Counted from the first letter of the stretch, positions 32,081 to 42,921 are shown. The stretch: DNA of 64,000 bases from Cordylochernes scorpioides (GCA_030710605.1 CP092879.1:44893151-44957150), one strand, 5' to 3'. Translations and numbers: made by a program. The notes: generated by a model from the letters alone, not told the origin.

Positions 32081-32689
32081 ATGATACAAGGTTATCCCAA
32101 AAGTTCGTAAACACTTGCAAAAAATTTAAATACCAATATTATTCGCCGTTATGTATAATGTCTTTGTATTATGTATACAGTAATTGTAATATTATGTATT
32201 ATTTGGAATTCATCGTAATAATATTATTCACCAAGTAATAAGAAAAACAACGTTTTAAGATAAACACAACTTTTGAGACAACCTTATATTGAAAAAGAAA
32301 CACATTACCAGAAAAATAAATCTATATATATAAAATTGAATGTCTGTCTGTCTGTTTGTTTGTTTGTTTGTACTCTATAGATTCAAAAACCATACATCCA
32401 ATCGCCGTGAAATTTTGGGATATTATTAGGTATATCACCGGGAAGGTTTTTGAAAAATAATTTCATGAATATCTTGAATAACCTTAGAGTTACTTGCAGA
32501 TTTGTAGATTTAACTCGCAAGCAGCGCCCCCATTGTGACGATGATAACAAGTTTTCTTATCACTAAGTTTGTTATCTTAAATATTATTTATCAAAAGTAA
32601 GATTATCTCAGGATGACACGGCAATGTGACACGGGAAAAAATGTTCACTAGATAAAACTATGATTTTCTATATGATATAAAAAGCCAAC

Positions 32690-33650
32690 AATGAAGAGTG
32701 AATGCAATATAAAAAGCCAACAATGAAGAATGAAAGAAAGATAAAAAGCCAACAATGAAGAGTGAATGTAATATAAAAAGCCAACAATGAAGAATGAATG
32801 TAAGATAAAAAGCCAACAATGAAGAGTGAATGTAAGATAAAAAGCCAACAATGAATAGTAAATGTAATATAAAAAGCCAACAATGAAGAATGAATGTAAG
32901 ATAAAAAGCCAACAATGAAGAGTAAATATAATATAAAAAGCCAACAATGAAGAATGAATGTAAGATAAAAAACCAACAATGAAGAGTAAATATAATATAA
33001 AAAGCCAACAATGAAGAGTGAATGTAAGATAAAAAGCCAACAATGAAGAGTAAATGTAATATAAAAAGCCAACAGAGTGAATGTAAGATAAAAAGCCAAC
33101 AATGAAGAGTGAATGTAATATAAAAAGCCAACAATGAAGAATGAATGTAAGATAAAAAGCCAACAATGAAGAGTGAATGTAATATAAAAAGCCGAAATGA
33201 AGAATGAATGTAAGATAAAAAGCCAACAATGAAGAGTGAATGTAATATAAAAAGCCAACAATGAAGAGTAAATGTAATATAAAAAGCCAACAATGAAGAA
33301 TGAATGTAAGATAAAAAGCCAACAATGAAGAGTAAATGTAATATAAAAAGCCAACAATGAAGAATAAATGAAAGATTAAAAGCCAACAATGAAGAGTAAA
33401 TATAATATAAAAAGCCAACAATGAAGAATGAATGTAAGATAAAAAGCCAACAATGAAGAGTGAATGTAATATAAAAAGCCAACAATGAAGAGTAAATGTA
33501 ATATAAAAAGCCAACAATGAAGAATGAATGTAATATAAAAAGCCAACAGAGTGAATGTAAGATAAAAAGCCAACAATGAAGAGTGAATGTAATATAAAAA
33601 GCCAACAATGAAGAATGAATGTAAGTTAAAAAGCCAACAATGAAGAGTAA
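32690..33650. repeat. 32-bp minisatellite inside Helitron
   Basis: About 30 units of 'aaaaagccaacaatgaag' plus 'agtgaatgtaatat', period 32 bp with a few shortened units. Two alternating variants are seen (gat/atat and gagtg/gaatg). The minus strand has no stop in any frame, which creates long meaningless open frames. The right-arm array is at about 50080-50890. Confidence 0.9.
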
Positions 33651-33899
33651 ATCTCTATCTCTATTATATATATAAAAGTAAATTTCTGTCTGTCTGTCTG
33701 TTTCGCGATAAACTCAAAAACTACTGAACCAATTGGTACCATATTTTGCATGTCGCTTTTTATAAACCTGAGGAAAATTTTCGGCTGCATTTTGATTAGT
33801 ATTTTTGGCTATTTCTTTTTTTTTTTTCATTTGAAGAACTTTTTTTTACGCGGACTAATCCGGAATGGAATGAATACCTAAATATGGCCATTTTTTTAA

Positions 33900-33970
33900 G
33901 CATCGGTGGTTCAGTGGTAGAATGCTCGCCTGCCACGCGGGCGGCCCGGGTTCGATTCCCGGCCGATGCA
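33900..33970 (+). tRNA. tRNA-Gly (GCC)
   Basis: A 71-nt gene with perfect acceptor pairing GCATCGG/CCGATGC and discriminator A. Box A is TGGTTCAGTGGTAGAATG, the anticodon loop CTGCCAC contains GCC, and the T arm is CCCGGGTTCGATTCCCGG. A T12 run directly downstream would end polymerase III transcription. It matches the canonical eukaryotic tRNA-Gly(GCC) closely. It lies about 240 bp inside a Helitron 5' end, so it may have been carried there. The right-arm copy is at 49717-49787. Confidence 0.95.
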
Positions 33971-34007
33971 TTTTTTTTTTTACAATTTTTAAAACTCATT
34001 TATATTA

Positions 34008-34762
34008 TCTTATATATATAAAATTGAATGTTTGTCTGTCTGTACTCTATAGATTAAAAACCATACATCCAATCGCCGTGAAATTTTGGGATATTATTAG
34101 GTATATCACCGGGAAGGTTTTTGAAAAATAATTTCATGAATATCTTGAAAATCCTTAGAGTTATTTGCAGATTTGTAGATTTAACTCGCAAGCAGCGCCC
34201 CCATTGTGACGATGATAACAAGTTTTCTTATCACTAAGTTTGTTATCTTAAATATTATTTATCAAAAGTAAGATTATCTCAGGATGACACGGCAATTTAT
34301 TTGCGACAAGAATAATGATACAATTCCAAGGCGAAGATACTATTCCTTTAACTTCCAATTACCGAGGGAACCAATTAATATTGATTTTATTCAACTTATC
34401 GAGTATTTCTCAAGGGACCGGGAAAAAATGTTCACTAGATAAAACTATGATTTTCTAATGTAGAAAATTAGGAAAGACGAAATTCAGGATGACAAGGCAC
34501 ACAGGGACCGGGAAAAAATGTTCACTTTATCGAGAGATTCAAATTTACGAGTTTCAAATTATCAAAATATATCTTTTTTATTTTTAAATAAGTTTTTAGA
34601 GAATTGTTTTAACAAATGTTCGCTAGACAAACCTTTACTCGGGTAAAACCCCGGGCGAAGCCGAGTACGTTTTATAAGTTTAAAGAGAATTGTTTTAACA
34701 AATGTTCGTTAGACAAACATTCACTCGGGTAAAACCCGGGCGAAGCCGGGCGGGTCCGCTAG
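34008..34762 (+). mobile_element. short Helitron with doubled 3' end
   Basis: 755 bp, from TCTTATATATATAAAATTGA after A, to CTAG before T. The last 115 bp contain two successive copies of the 3' terminal region (each with 'gggcgaagccg' hairpin sequence); only the second ends in CTAG. The right-arm copy is 45157-45907. Confidence 0.8.
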
Positions 34763-35034
34763 TTTGTTATAAATTTTAACGATAGATAACAATTAAATTT
34801 ATAAATGTATTATTGAAAATCAAATAAAACATAAAATGTGTAATTAATCTGAAAAACTCGAATCATTCCTTAAAATATTCATTCAATACAGTAAAACCTC
34901 GCTAAAACTAACCGTGAATATGGCGAAACTCTTCCTTTTTTTATAATAAACTTAAAATAATTCCTAATATTTGTGGTAACCATAAACTTTAGCTATAGTA
35001 AACCAATGGACTGTGTGTTTTCCTCATTTATATA
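34763..35034. other. unassigned AT-rich spacer
   Basis: No frame or repeat terminus is supported. It lies between a Helitron 3' end and a MITE. Confidence 0.4.
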
Positions 35035-35252
35035 TACACTCGTGGACAAAACCTAAGGAAGTGGAAAGTCTTTGATGCACCGGTTGTCTATTTTTTTTTT
35101 AAGGAGACAGAGAGGCAATTTTGTCCATTCTTGGTTATCTTGTGTATCTTCAATAAAGGTCACTGTGTTTCAAATATCTTCCAGAGTTATTGGATGAATC
35201 CAGATATACATGCCTAAAGGTAAAACTTTCTTAAGTTTTGTCTATGAGTGTA
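35035..35252. mobile_element. mariner-type MITE, complete
   Basis: Terminal inverted repeats TACACTCGTGGACAAAAC and its complement GTTTTGTCTATGAGTGTA enclose about 180 bp of non-coding DNA. TA is present at both ends as expected of Tc1/mariner insertion. It is the best copy of this family. The right-arm copy is 44666-44884. Confidence 0.75.
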
Positions 35253-35621
35253 TTTTATTCCGACTACATTTTTTTTCTATTTGTCTCATTCTATCACAGT
35301 TGATGGTGTAGTTACCTTGTTTTTTTTTTATACCGAGGTTTCACTGTATATACCTTTGACTTTAATGAACCACAATGGACGATGGTGTTGATAATCGACC
35401 TTTATGCAGAAGATATGGATTGCGACCTTAATCAGAAAAATGATTATAATCATGATTCAAATGTTGACTTGTATGATAATTTCATAACTGCTTCGAATAT
35501 TTGAGCAGCCTCTGAATAAACTCAACGCGCTTCATCAAAATCTTCTTCATTTGGTAAGCGCCTTTCTGTTTACGTTGGTATATACCTTTGTTTCTATTGT
35601 TGTCGTGTCCAATGAAGAGCT

Positions 35622-35729
35622 TCAAATGTCACCATGCATCTCGATCACAGCAGCAGCAATGTCCACTATCTTGGGTGTGTAAAGCCGCTGCTCTGGGTTC
35701 ATGTCAATTTTCTGCAAGGCTGCGGCCAT
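35622..35729 (-). CDS. small exon-like frame related to the 118-bp array
   Basis: Minus-strand frame of 35 codons: MAAALQKIDMNPEQRLYTPK then IVDIAAAVIEMHGDI and a stop. The array units at 2483-2954 encode the same stretch with MDPEQQLYTPKIEDIATSV and read further (LGSSLDMTT) where this copy stops. Sequence downstream ('acaaaggtatatacc') could include a donor site. The start context (cacaATGG) is reasonable. Whether this is a gene, an exon or a repeat is undecided. The right-arm copy is at 44189-44296. Confidence 0.35.
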   Translation of the reverse strand: MAAALQKIDMNPEQRLYTPKIVDIAAAVIEMHGDI

Positions 35730-36047
35730 TGTGGAAATGAGAATATGTGAGTAGGAGTTAGTTCCACACCACGACAGTTGTTGAATGTCCTATAGGTTCT
35801 TGTGCCATCTGGATGTATTATCATTCTTTTATAGTGTTTTGTTCTAAGTCTTGTGTCAGTTTTTGTCATTTTCTCTCAGAGTTTATTTCGCATATTCGAT
35901 ATTTTCTGTACATACCTTTATTGATGAGAAACCAATACTCTACAAACCTTATGCTGACAGATTGTACTAACTGACTTTTCGGTGAATCACTCTCACAATG
36001 TTTCATGGTAAAACGCTTTTAGAATATAGATAGAAATTTTGATTATA

Positions 36048-36412
36048 TTTTGACGGGAGAGGCGACCCTTGTCTCTTTAGATCAAGTTCTTCACGGCAAA
36101 ATTTCCATCTATATTTTAGCCATAGATTTGGTCCAGCCACCTTGCCAGCAAAACACCTCTTTGGCAGATTGTCAAGATCCCATTAGATCCCCCGTGTGGA
36201 TCTCATAGAATAAAGTCCGCTCTAGGCTGACGAGGGCCATTATCCCGAAACCATGGTCTCTTGGTGGACGCTTTTCAGTTTGCCAAAGCTGGTGTTGTGG
36301 CTTTGTCACAGACCCGAGGCCGCTAGCTTACGGCGACGGTCAATAGATGGCGTCTGGTTTTAGACGTCTATTTTGACGAGAGAGGTGACCCATGTCTCTT
36401 TAGATTAGCCTT
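36048..36412. repeat. short direct repeats flanking about 280 bp
   Basis: 'attttgacgggagaggcgac' plus 'ccttgtctctttaga' at 36050-36090 recurs with few changes at 36372-36408. The enclosed sequence is of moderate G+C and has no open frame of note. It is present in both arms (right arm about 43500-43870). Confidence 0.5.
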
Positions 36413-36989
36413 TAGAATAGTTCAAGATTTTGTCTATTCAGATTCATCCGACAATAGGCAAAATCTCGACAGCTTCAGTACGTTTTTCCTTTAAAATGGC
36501 GACAGTAATTCTCCAAAATATCAGTCAGGGATGATAAATATAATGCTTTGTTTTAATACATAATAAAAAGGAGAGGTGCCTCTTTCGTTACATATATTTT
36601 TGTGTTTGACACAATAATCCATCACATAAGGAACTAAAAATAGTTTATTTGACAATGCTTGTGAAGTGGAGTTTTCAAACATCAGTTTAACGATTGGAAT
36701 ACATCAAAGATATATGTAAATGGAGATGAAGCTGTGATATTTAAAGCTCTCAAGTAATTCGTGATAAAACTACAGATGCTTATAAGAAGTGAATGAAATT
36801 CAAATCAATTCTGAAACGATATATCGATTAAATCAATATATGAATTGAGATGTAAATAACGTTTATATAGATAATATATGGAAAAGTGGCGTTAAAATAT
36901 ATGGGTAATACGTGATTGACTGGAATACTAAATGTGAAATGGAATAATAAAAACAACAGATAAAATGAGGTATATGCAACAAAGATGGT

Positions 36990-37242
36990 CTAAAGACGTT
37001 GCACCAGTTTCAGAAGGGGTGGCAGAGGGCTGTGATATGCTGTGCCATTGGTCATCTTGGCTCTGAAGTCCACCTCTGGCAGAGCCTCGCATTCTGAGGA
37101 ACCGCTCTGGTAGCTGGTGCAGGCGATGCCCATGATCTCTGAAGTGTAGGAAGAAATCACCTTATCGATGAATTCCACGGTGTCCTCTGAACAAGCAGCA
37201 CGGGTGGTGTCCAAGGCACATTGACGGAATCCACCGAATTCA
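36990..37242 (-). CDS. gene Q last exon: Cys-rich module, type b, with stop
   Basis: Acceptor GATGGCAG| on the minus strand. The first base completes the Cys codon split at the exon at 42074, giving C-E-F-G-G-F-R-Q-C. It continues ALDTTRAACSEDTVEF, SSYTSEIMGIACTSYQ and a tail ending LPPLLKLVQRL before the stop. Cys spacing, intron phase and tail match gene P's last exon. P and Q are therefore paralogues transcribed towards each other. The right-arm copy is 42669-42921 on the plus strand, next to the gap. Confidence 0.75.
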
Positions 37243-37424
37243 CTGCCATCATACACAATCATTAGATTTGAAAGATCAAAATAAAACAAAAATGTTTTAC
37301 AAATATTATTTTTGCAATATGTTTCTTATGAAATATATTATCAAATATAATATCTTATGATGCATTACCGCGCTATCTGTTATCAAAATTTGAAACTATT
37401 ATAAAATGCAATAAAACAGCGGTA

Positions 37425-37680
37425 TGGTAGATTAAACTGGCGAAACCGCTGGGAGGGTTCACCACTGATGATCAAGGCCCTCCCATTAATTTTTCCATTG
37501 TAGTAAGGACAGTAGAAATTGTTTATTTTGAAAAAATAATCATAAGCGTCTATAATAGTTTCGAATTTTAAATAGGATATCTATCGATCTTATTGCAATG
37601 ATAGGAATTATATGAAAATGGTTTGGTCAATCAATGGTGAACTATCTAAGTGGTTTCGCCACAATACCTTAGAAAAAATT
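37425..37680. mobile_element. two foldback-family remnants in gene Q intron
   Basis: The shared core appears as CACTGATGATCAAGG at about 37465 and, more diverged, as 'tggtttggtcaatcaatgg' at about 37620. Both adjoin 'tggcgaaacc' or its complement, as in other copies. Confidence 0.5.
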
Positions 37681-38071
37681 CGTATAGTGAAGAGTATCTT
37701 GTAATGAAGAAATTCTTCGCCTCACGAATTTGCACATTTTACAATATCCTGTTCCAGGCGATTATCCAAATAAGACATTAGGACGTTGGGTGAAGCGTGT
37801 TTTATATTGGTAGCAAAACGCAAGTTTTCGAGAAAAATGATTTTCTACTGGCGAAAGAGAAAGTTTTTTCTGACAATATAGAAAATATAAAATGAACAAC
37901 ACTATTAATAAATAGTGTTGTACTATTTTTTTCACACACACATATATATATACACACTTTCACGAAATTATTTCACATAATTCACTTTTTTTTTCTATTA
38001 CTAAACTTATGATACATAGTGCGAAAAGATTGACACACAATATATGTAGTACAAATATATATATATAAATA

Positions 38072-40442
38072 CACCTATCCCCCGATTTACACGGTACTTG
38101 TTTTACACGTTTTCGCTTTTACACGGTTTTCCAAATAAGTTTTTTTTGTTTTTATCTCAATTTTTATCGCGGGGAAAAATGCGGGAAATTTTGGAGGGAA
38201 ATGATGGCAATTTACCAAATAGGTTTAATTAAAATAAAAAAAAATTAAAACATTTTAATTTGAATAAAAATTATAATATAAAATATTTTTTAAAAAATAA
38301 AAGTTTTTAATCTTCCCTCCAAAATTTCCCGCATTTTTTCCCTCTGAATTTTACTTTAATCACAGCCAAATTAACATAGATTTAAAATATATATAGACTT
38401 ATAATGAAGAAAGAAGTTAAAAGAAAAGTTATTTCTTTAGAAACTAAAATCGAAATTTTGGATCGCTTACGAAAGGGAGATAGAGTAGTAGATGTTACAA
38501 AATCATATAGCATGAACGAAGCTACAATAAGAACTATTAGAAAAAATGAAAACACAATTAGAAAGAGTTTTGCAGCTGGCAATACAACGAGTATGGGCAC
38601 AACATCATACACCAGAAATATCGCAATGGAAAAAATGGAGCAAGCGTTAATGCTTTGGATAGAAGATCAAACGCAAAAAGAGTACCCATTGATACGGGCG
38701 CTATGATAAATAAAGCATTACGAATTCACGAAAAAATGGTAGAGCAAATGCCATCTTCTTCTTCAACTGAAAAGAAGCCAAATTTTTTGGCAAGACATGG
38801 CTGGTTTGAAAGATTTAAAATAAGGCATTCTTTACACAGCTTAAAATTAAAAGGTGAACTGGCTCCTGGCGACGTAGATGCAGCCCAAGAATATCCAGCA
38901 AATTTTGCAGAAATTATTAACGACAATTCATACACCCCTGATCAGGTTTTCAATGCTGATGAGTCAGGGTTATTCTGGAAAAAAATGCCTGAAAGGACTT
39001 ATGTCTCAAAATTTTATAAATTGGCTAGTGGTCATAAAGCAGCAAAAGATCGCATAACAATTCTTTTCTGTAGCAATGCTTCAGGAAATTATATTATGAA
39101 ACCATTAGTGATTAACAAATCAAAAATGCCCCGTGTCTTTAAAGGAGTAAACATCAATAATCTTCCCGTCTATTGGATGGCTAATAAGAAAGCGTGGGTT
39201 ACTGCTGCAATGTTTACTGAATGGTTTCATGAATGTTTTAACCCAGATGCCAAAAAATATTTAAGTTCAAAGGGATTGCCTTTTAAAGTGCTTTTGTTAA
39301 TTGACAATGCGCCGGGTCACCCACAAGATCTAGAATATGAGAACGTTAAAGTAAAATTTTTACCAAAAAATACAACTTCATTATTACAACCATTGGACCA
39401 AGCCATAATTTCTATTTTTAAAGCTTTGTACATAAAACGAGCCTTTACATATATTTTGGAACAAATGGAGAACAATGAATCTTTAACAGTTATTGGTGCT
39501 TGGGAAAATTTTACAATGTTAGACTGTGTGAAGCATATCGCCTTATCATACACTGCGATTAAGCAAACAACGTTCAATAGCTGTTGGAAATAATTGTGGC
39601 CAAATGTAGTCAAAAATGAACATTCCATTTCAACGTTAAATGAGTATTCGCAGATAGTACAGATGGCGCATTCATTGGGCGGAGAAGGTTTTGATGATTT
39701 TACTGATGGTGATATCGCAGAGTTAATGGCTGATAAAGGACTAAGTGAGGATGATTTAGTTAACTTAGTTTGCCAAAGTGAGTCTGACAAATCTGATGAA
39801 GAGGAATTAGTACCAATAAGATTCACTGCAAAAGTCATCCGCGAAGGACTCGCATTGGGAAGAAAGCTGGGTAATCATTTTATGCAAAATGACACTAACG
39901 TTGAAAGGGCTTTACGATACCAACGTGACATAAATCGCTGCTTGGCTCAAATATGAAAAAGTTTACAAAGATCTTACAAAAAAAAAATCGAAGCAATTGT
40001 TAATAACCGATTTTATTACCATCTCTCATAATTTAAATATTTCTGCCTTAAACATCGAATCGGCACAAATAACTTCGAGTGATGAAAGTGAATTCGAACC
40101 TTCGATTCCGAAAAAAAGAATGAGAGTAATTTCTGACAGTGATGAAGGATAATAAAACACTTTTGGTTTTATTTTTTGTTCTTCTGTTTATGTATGTATT
40201 GTATTTATATAAAAAAAACAGTGTTTCCTTAATATATTACATATTTTAACCTGTCAATGCATTTTATTTTTATTTCTGTGTACACCTAAAAATATTGAAA
40301 AAAAAATCACAACTGTTAAATAGCAAAATTATGTATTTTCTGCAAGCTTTTCTATTTACACGGTTTTGACTTGAAAATTTTTAATTTTCGATTACACGTT
40401 TTTCTCAGGAACGTATCTACCGTGTAAATCGGGGGATAGGTG
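38072..40442 (+). mobile_element. pogo/Tigger DNA transposon (2,371 bp)
   Basis: Terminal inverted repeats CACCTATCCCCCGATTTACA at 38072 and its complement ending at 40442, flanked by TA on both sides. Sub-terminal motifs 'ttacacg' are also mirrored. It encodes one transposase gene, now broken. It lies in the gene Q intron, in the part present only on the left contig. Confidence 0.9.
38404..39956 (+). pseudogene. Tigger-like transposase, broken
   Basis: The N-terminal open part (38404-38706) starts MKKEVKRKVISLETKIEILD, a CENP-B/Psq-type helix-turn-helix that binds terminal repeats. After one frameshift near 38690 the second helix-turn-helix (SSSTEKKPNFLARHGWFERF) and the DDE catalytic core follow: VFNADESGLFWKKMP, then LLLIDNAPGHP, then LPKNTTSLLQPLDQAII. 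An in-frame TAA at 39591-39593 interrupts the C-terminal part, which runs on to 39956 and ends NRCLAQI. Closest in pattern to TIGD1-type Tigger proteins. With two breaks it should be inactive. Confidence 0.88.
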
Positions 40443-40794
40443 TATATGCAAATCCAATCATATACTATATGGAAGGAAGGAAAAAAGTGTAAAAAAAAAA
40501 AACAATAAATTCAAATGAGTAGCCGAGATTAGTACAAATTTAATTATATATATCTGGCAATTCTTTCTTTCTATTAATGCTGTGAAGTATGTTGGATACT
40601 ATTGCTAGAGTTCATCTACTAATTTACCCACCAATAAGAGACGAAGACCTCTGGGAGACATCAGGCTTATCCGTGTTTTATAGAAAATCTCTCATACTTG
40701 AGAGGTTCCCCTCTATAGAGAGGGTGAATTGCCACATTAACCAAATATCTATATTCCCTTATCTATATTGCATGTAGCATATGCAAATAGCCAT

Positions 40795-40980
40795 AAGGAA
40801 ATAATGCGCCATCTATATATAATTAATAGAAAATAATTAAGAAAGAATTTTTCTTTCTAATTAAAATAAACTTTCCATTAGCCTTTCTGCAATGAAAAAA
40901 TATTGGGAAGGTTTGGTTAATTAGTGGGGAACCCTCCCGATATTTTTCATCGCCGTAGGGATAGCATAAATATTGCGAAG
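40795..40980. mobile_element. foldback element, shared-core family
   Basis: 'aatgaaaaaatattgggaag' pairs with 'cccgatatttttcatcgc' around a diverged core 'ttggttaattagtgggga'. The flank 'gcgccatctatatataa' matches other members. Confidence 0.55.
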
Positions 40981-41089
40981 GTTTTTTAATCTCTTTATAA
41001 TATAGTATAAGAGTTGTGTTTTATTTAAAAATTAAATTCGTGCTTGATGCTTTATACCATATAATACCTGTAACATATATAACTAAATT

Positions 41090-41880
41090 TGTGTATTTAT
41101 AACATAGCATGCCTTTTTACCATATGCAACTTATCGAGGTGCTTTTATATCATAACATGCCTGTTCTATATGCAACTAGGTTGAGGTGATTTCATATCAT
41201 AACATGTCTGTACAATATGCAACTAGGTTGAAGTGCTTTCATATCATAACATGTCTGTTTTGTTCGAATAAATAAGCTTGAGGGATGAGTCTCTTTTAAA
41301 AGAGACTCATCCCTCAAGCTTATTTATTCGAACATAATATTATAGGATTACCTATTAATTGATAACATGTCTGTACCATATGCAACTAGGTTGAGTTGCT
41401 TTTATATCAAAACATGCCAGTACCATATGCAACTAGGTTGAGGTGATTTTATATCATAACATGTCTGTACCATATGCAACTAGGTTGAGGTGCTTTTATA
41501 ACAAAACATGTCTGTACCATATGTAACTAGGTTTAATTGCTTTTATATTAAAACATGTCTGTACCATATGCAACTAGATTTAATTGCTTTTATATCATAA
41601 CATGTCTGTTCCATATGCAACTAGGTTGAGGTGTTTTTATATCATAACATGTCTGTACCATATGCAACTAAGTTGAGGTGCTTTTATATCATAACATGTC
41701 TGTACTATATGCAACTAGGTTTATTTATTTTTATATCATAACATGTCTGTACCATATGCAACTAGGTTGAGGTGCTTTTATATCTTAACATGTCTGTACC
41801 ATATGCAACTAGGTTGAGGTGATTTCATATCATAACATGTCTGTTCCATATGCAACTAGGTTTGGATACCTTTAAACAGC
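41090..41880. repeat. 47-bp minisatellite
   Basis: 'tgcaactaggttgaggtg' plus 'cttttatatcataacatgt' units. Motif starts at 41171 and 41218, then at 41381, 41428, 41475 and onward every 47 bp to 41851, with diverged units before 41171. About 14-16 units in all, interrupted once by the palindrome at 41261-41334. Confidence 0.9.
41261..41334. repeat. 74-bp perfect palindrome
   Basis: The two 37-bp halves are exact reverse complements with no spacer: 'tgttcgaataaataagcttg' opens the first half and 'caagcttatttattcgaaca' closes the second, with TTTT|AAAA at the centre. It breaks the 47-bp array, so it arrived after or during array growth. Confidence 0.95.
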
Positions 41881-42073
41881 AACATGCCTGTTCCATACTG
41901 GTCACATTGTCCAATCTCATTAAAGTTGGGTGAGTTCATATTAAATTCTAATTAATTTTATAAAGATGATCTCTAAAGAGAGGTGATTACCCATGAAATG
42001 GGTCGCTCATGGGGAATTTCACTGCGTAGGATCGTCACAAACTGGACGACTTTGATCTGTTGTTCGAACTCAC

Positions 42074-42256
42074 CAGCAAGCATGCGGAATGATGTTGTCC
42101 TCATCGTCATGCCTGGAGATGGAGTCGAGGACCAAAATGAAGTCCTTCATGCAATGGTCCAGATCCTCTTTGATGGTGGTCAGACACTCGGCGTTGCCCA
42201 TGAGAACTGCAACCATTTCTTCATTAGCCATACAGTTGGCAATGTTGAAACGTTTC
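42074..42256 (-). CDS. gene Q exon: Cys-rich module, type a
   Basis: Minus-strand frame FNIANCMANEEMVAVLMGN, AECLTTIKEDLDHCMKDF, then ILVLDSISRHDDEDNIIPHAC, ending two bases into a codon at donor TGCTG|GTGAGT. It aligns with gene P exon 4 (CERECPEL... to RVC) in cysteines and in intron phase, and splices in frame to the exon at 37242. The 3' boundary is firm. The acceptor near 42257 is tentative. Upstream exons would lie in or beyond the assembly gap. Confidence 0.7.
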
Positions 42257-42396
42257 CTTTATATCCAAATTGTGCTTCATCCAATAAAGGTATACGTATT
42301 TTTAGATGGAATTATATTCACAAATGATGTAAAATAAATTATATTATTTAAAAAATCCATAAATAAATATTTAATTAAAAAGACATATATTGGATC

Positions 42397-42496
42397 NNNN
42401 NNNNNNNNNNNNNNNNNNNNNNNNNNNNNNNNNNNNNNNNNNNNNNNNNNNNNNNNNNNNNNNNNNNNNNNNNNNNNNNNNNNNNNNNNNNNNNNN
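42397..42496. other. assembly gap of exactly 100 N
   Basis: One hundred N, the placeholder commonly used when gap size is unknown. The right arm of the inverted repeat starts at the first base after it. Confidence 1.
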
Positions 42497-42668
42497 TTAT
42501 TGCATTTTATAATAGTTTCGAATTTTGATAACAGATGGCGCGCTAATGCATCATAAGATATCATATTTGATAATATATTTTATAAGAAACATATTGCAAA
42601 AATAATATTTGTAAAACCTTTTTGTTTTATTTTGATCTTTCAAATCTAATGATTGTGTATGATGGCAG

Positions 42669-42921
42669 TGAATTCGGTGGATTCCGTCAATGTGCCTTGG
42701 ACACCACCCGTGCTGCTTGTTCAGAGGACACCGTGGAATTCATCGATAAGGTAATTTCTTCCTACACTTCAGAGATCATGGGCATCGCCTGCACCAGCTA
42801 CCAGAGCGGTTCCTCAGAATGCGAGGCTCTGCCAGAGGTGGACTTCAGAGCCAAGATGACCAATGGCACAGCATATCACAGCCCTCTGCCACCCCTTCTG
42901 AAACTGGTGCAACGTCTTTAG
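42669..42921 (+). CDS. gene Q last exon, right-arm copy
   Basis: The same 253 bp as 36990-37242, with the same acceptor, the same protein and the same stop. Its partner exon should be upstream, where only the 100-N gap and then the opposite-strand left contig are found, so this gene copy is incomplete as assembled. Confidence 0.72.

Larger units (their letters stand above)
32321..34762 (+). mobile_element. Helitron cluster (left arm)
   Basis: Composite of three Helitron starts: TC at 32321 (same family as Helitron A, with a 32-bp minisatellite filling its interior), a different family start near 33652-33658 followed by the tRNA-Gly gene, and a complete 755-bp Helitron from TC 34008 to CTAG 34759-34762. 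All are in plus orientation. 3' ends for the first two are not separately visible here. Confidence 0.65.
19707..37415 (+). repeat. left arm of the large inverted repeat
   Basis: Every landmark here recurs in reverse order and orientation in 42497-64000: the 41-bp array, signal-peptide exon, SINEs, P exons, mariner fragment, U6 pseudogene, Helitron cluster, tRNA-Gly, MITE and Q last exon. The outer limit is set only by the window end; homology may extend further left. By eye, the arms differ by scattered substitutions, small indels, a 60-bp duplication and one 3.8-kb Helitron. Confidence 0.92.

Noticed and set aside
32648-33608. Several long minus-strand open frames of 229-316 codons, hydrophobic and repetitive (also 50121-50922 on the plus strand)
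   Set aside because: They are translations of the 32-bp minisatellite. All three frames are open because the unit has no stop on that strand, and the period is not a multiple of 3.
32690-33650. Possible CRISPR-like array
   Set aside because: Units are head-to-tail without unique spacers, and the genome is eukaryotic.
36048-36412. Possible solo LTR or tiny LTR element
   Set aside because: The repeats are only about 40 bp, with no TG...CA ends, no primer site and no coding remnant.
41983-42327. Plus-strand open frame of 114 codons
   Set aside because: It is the complement of the gene Q exon, whose minus-strand frame has matching cysteines, donor site and paralogue.
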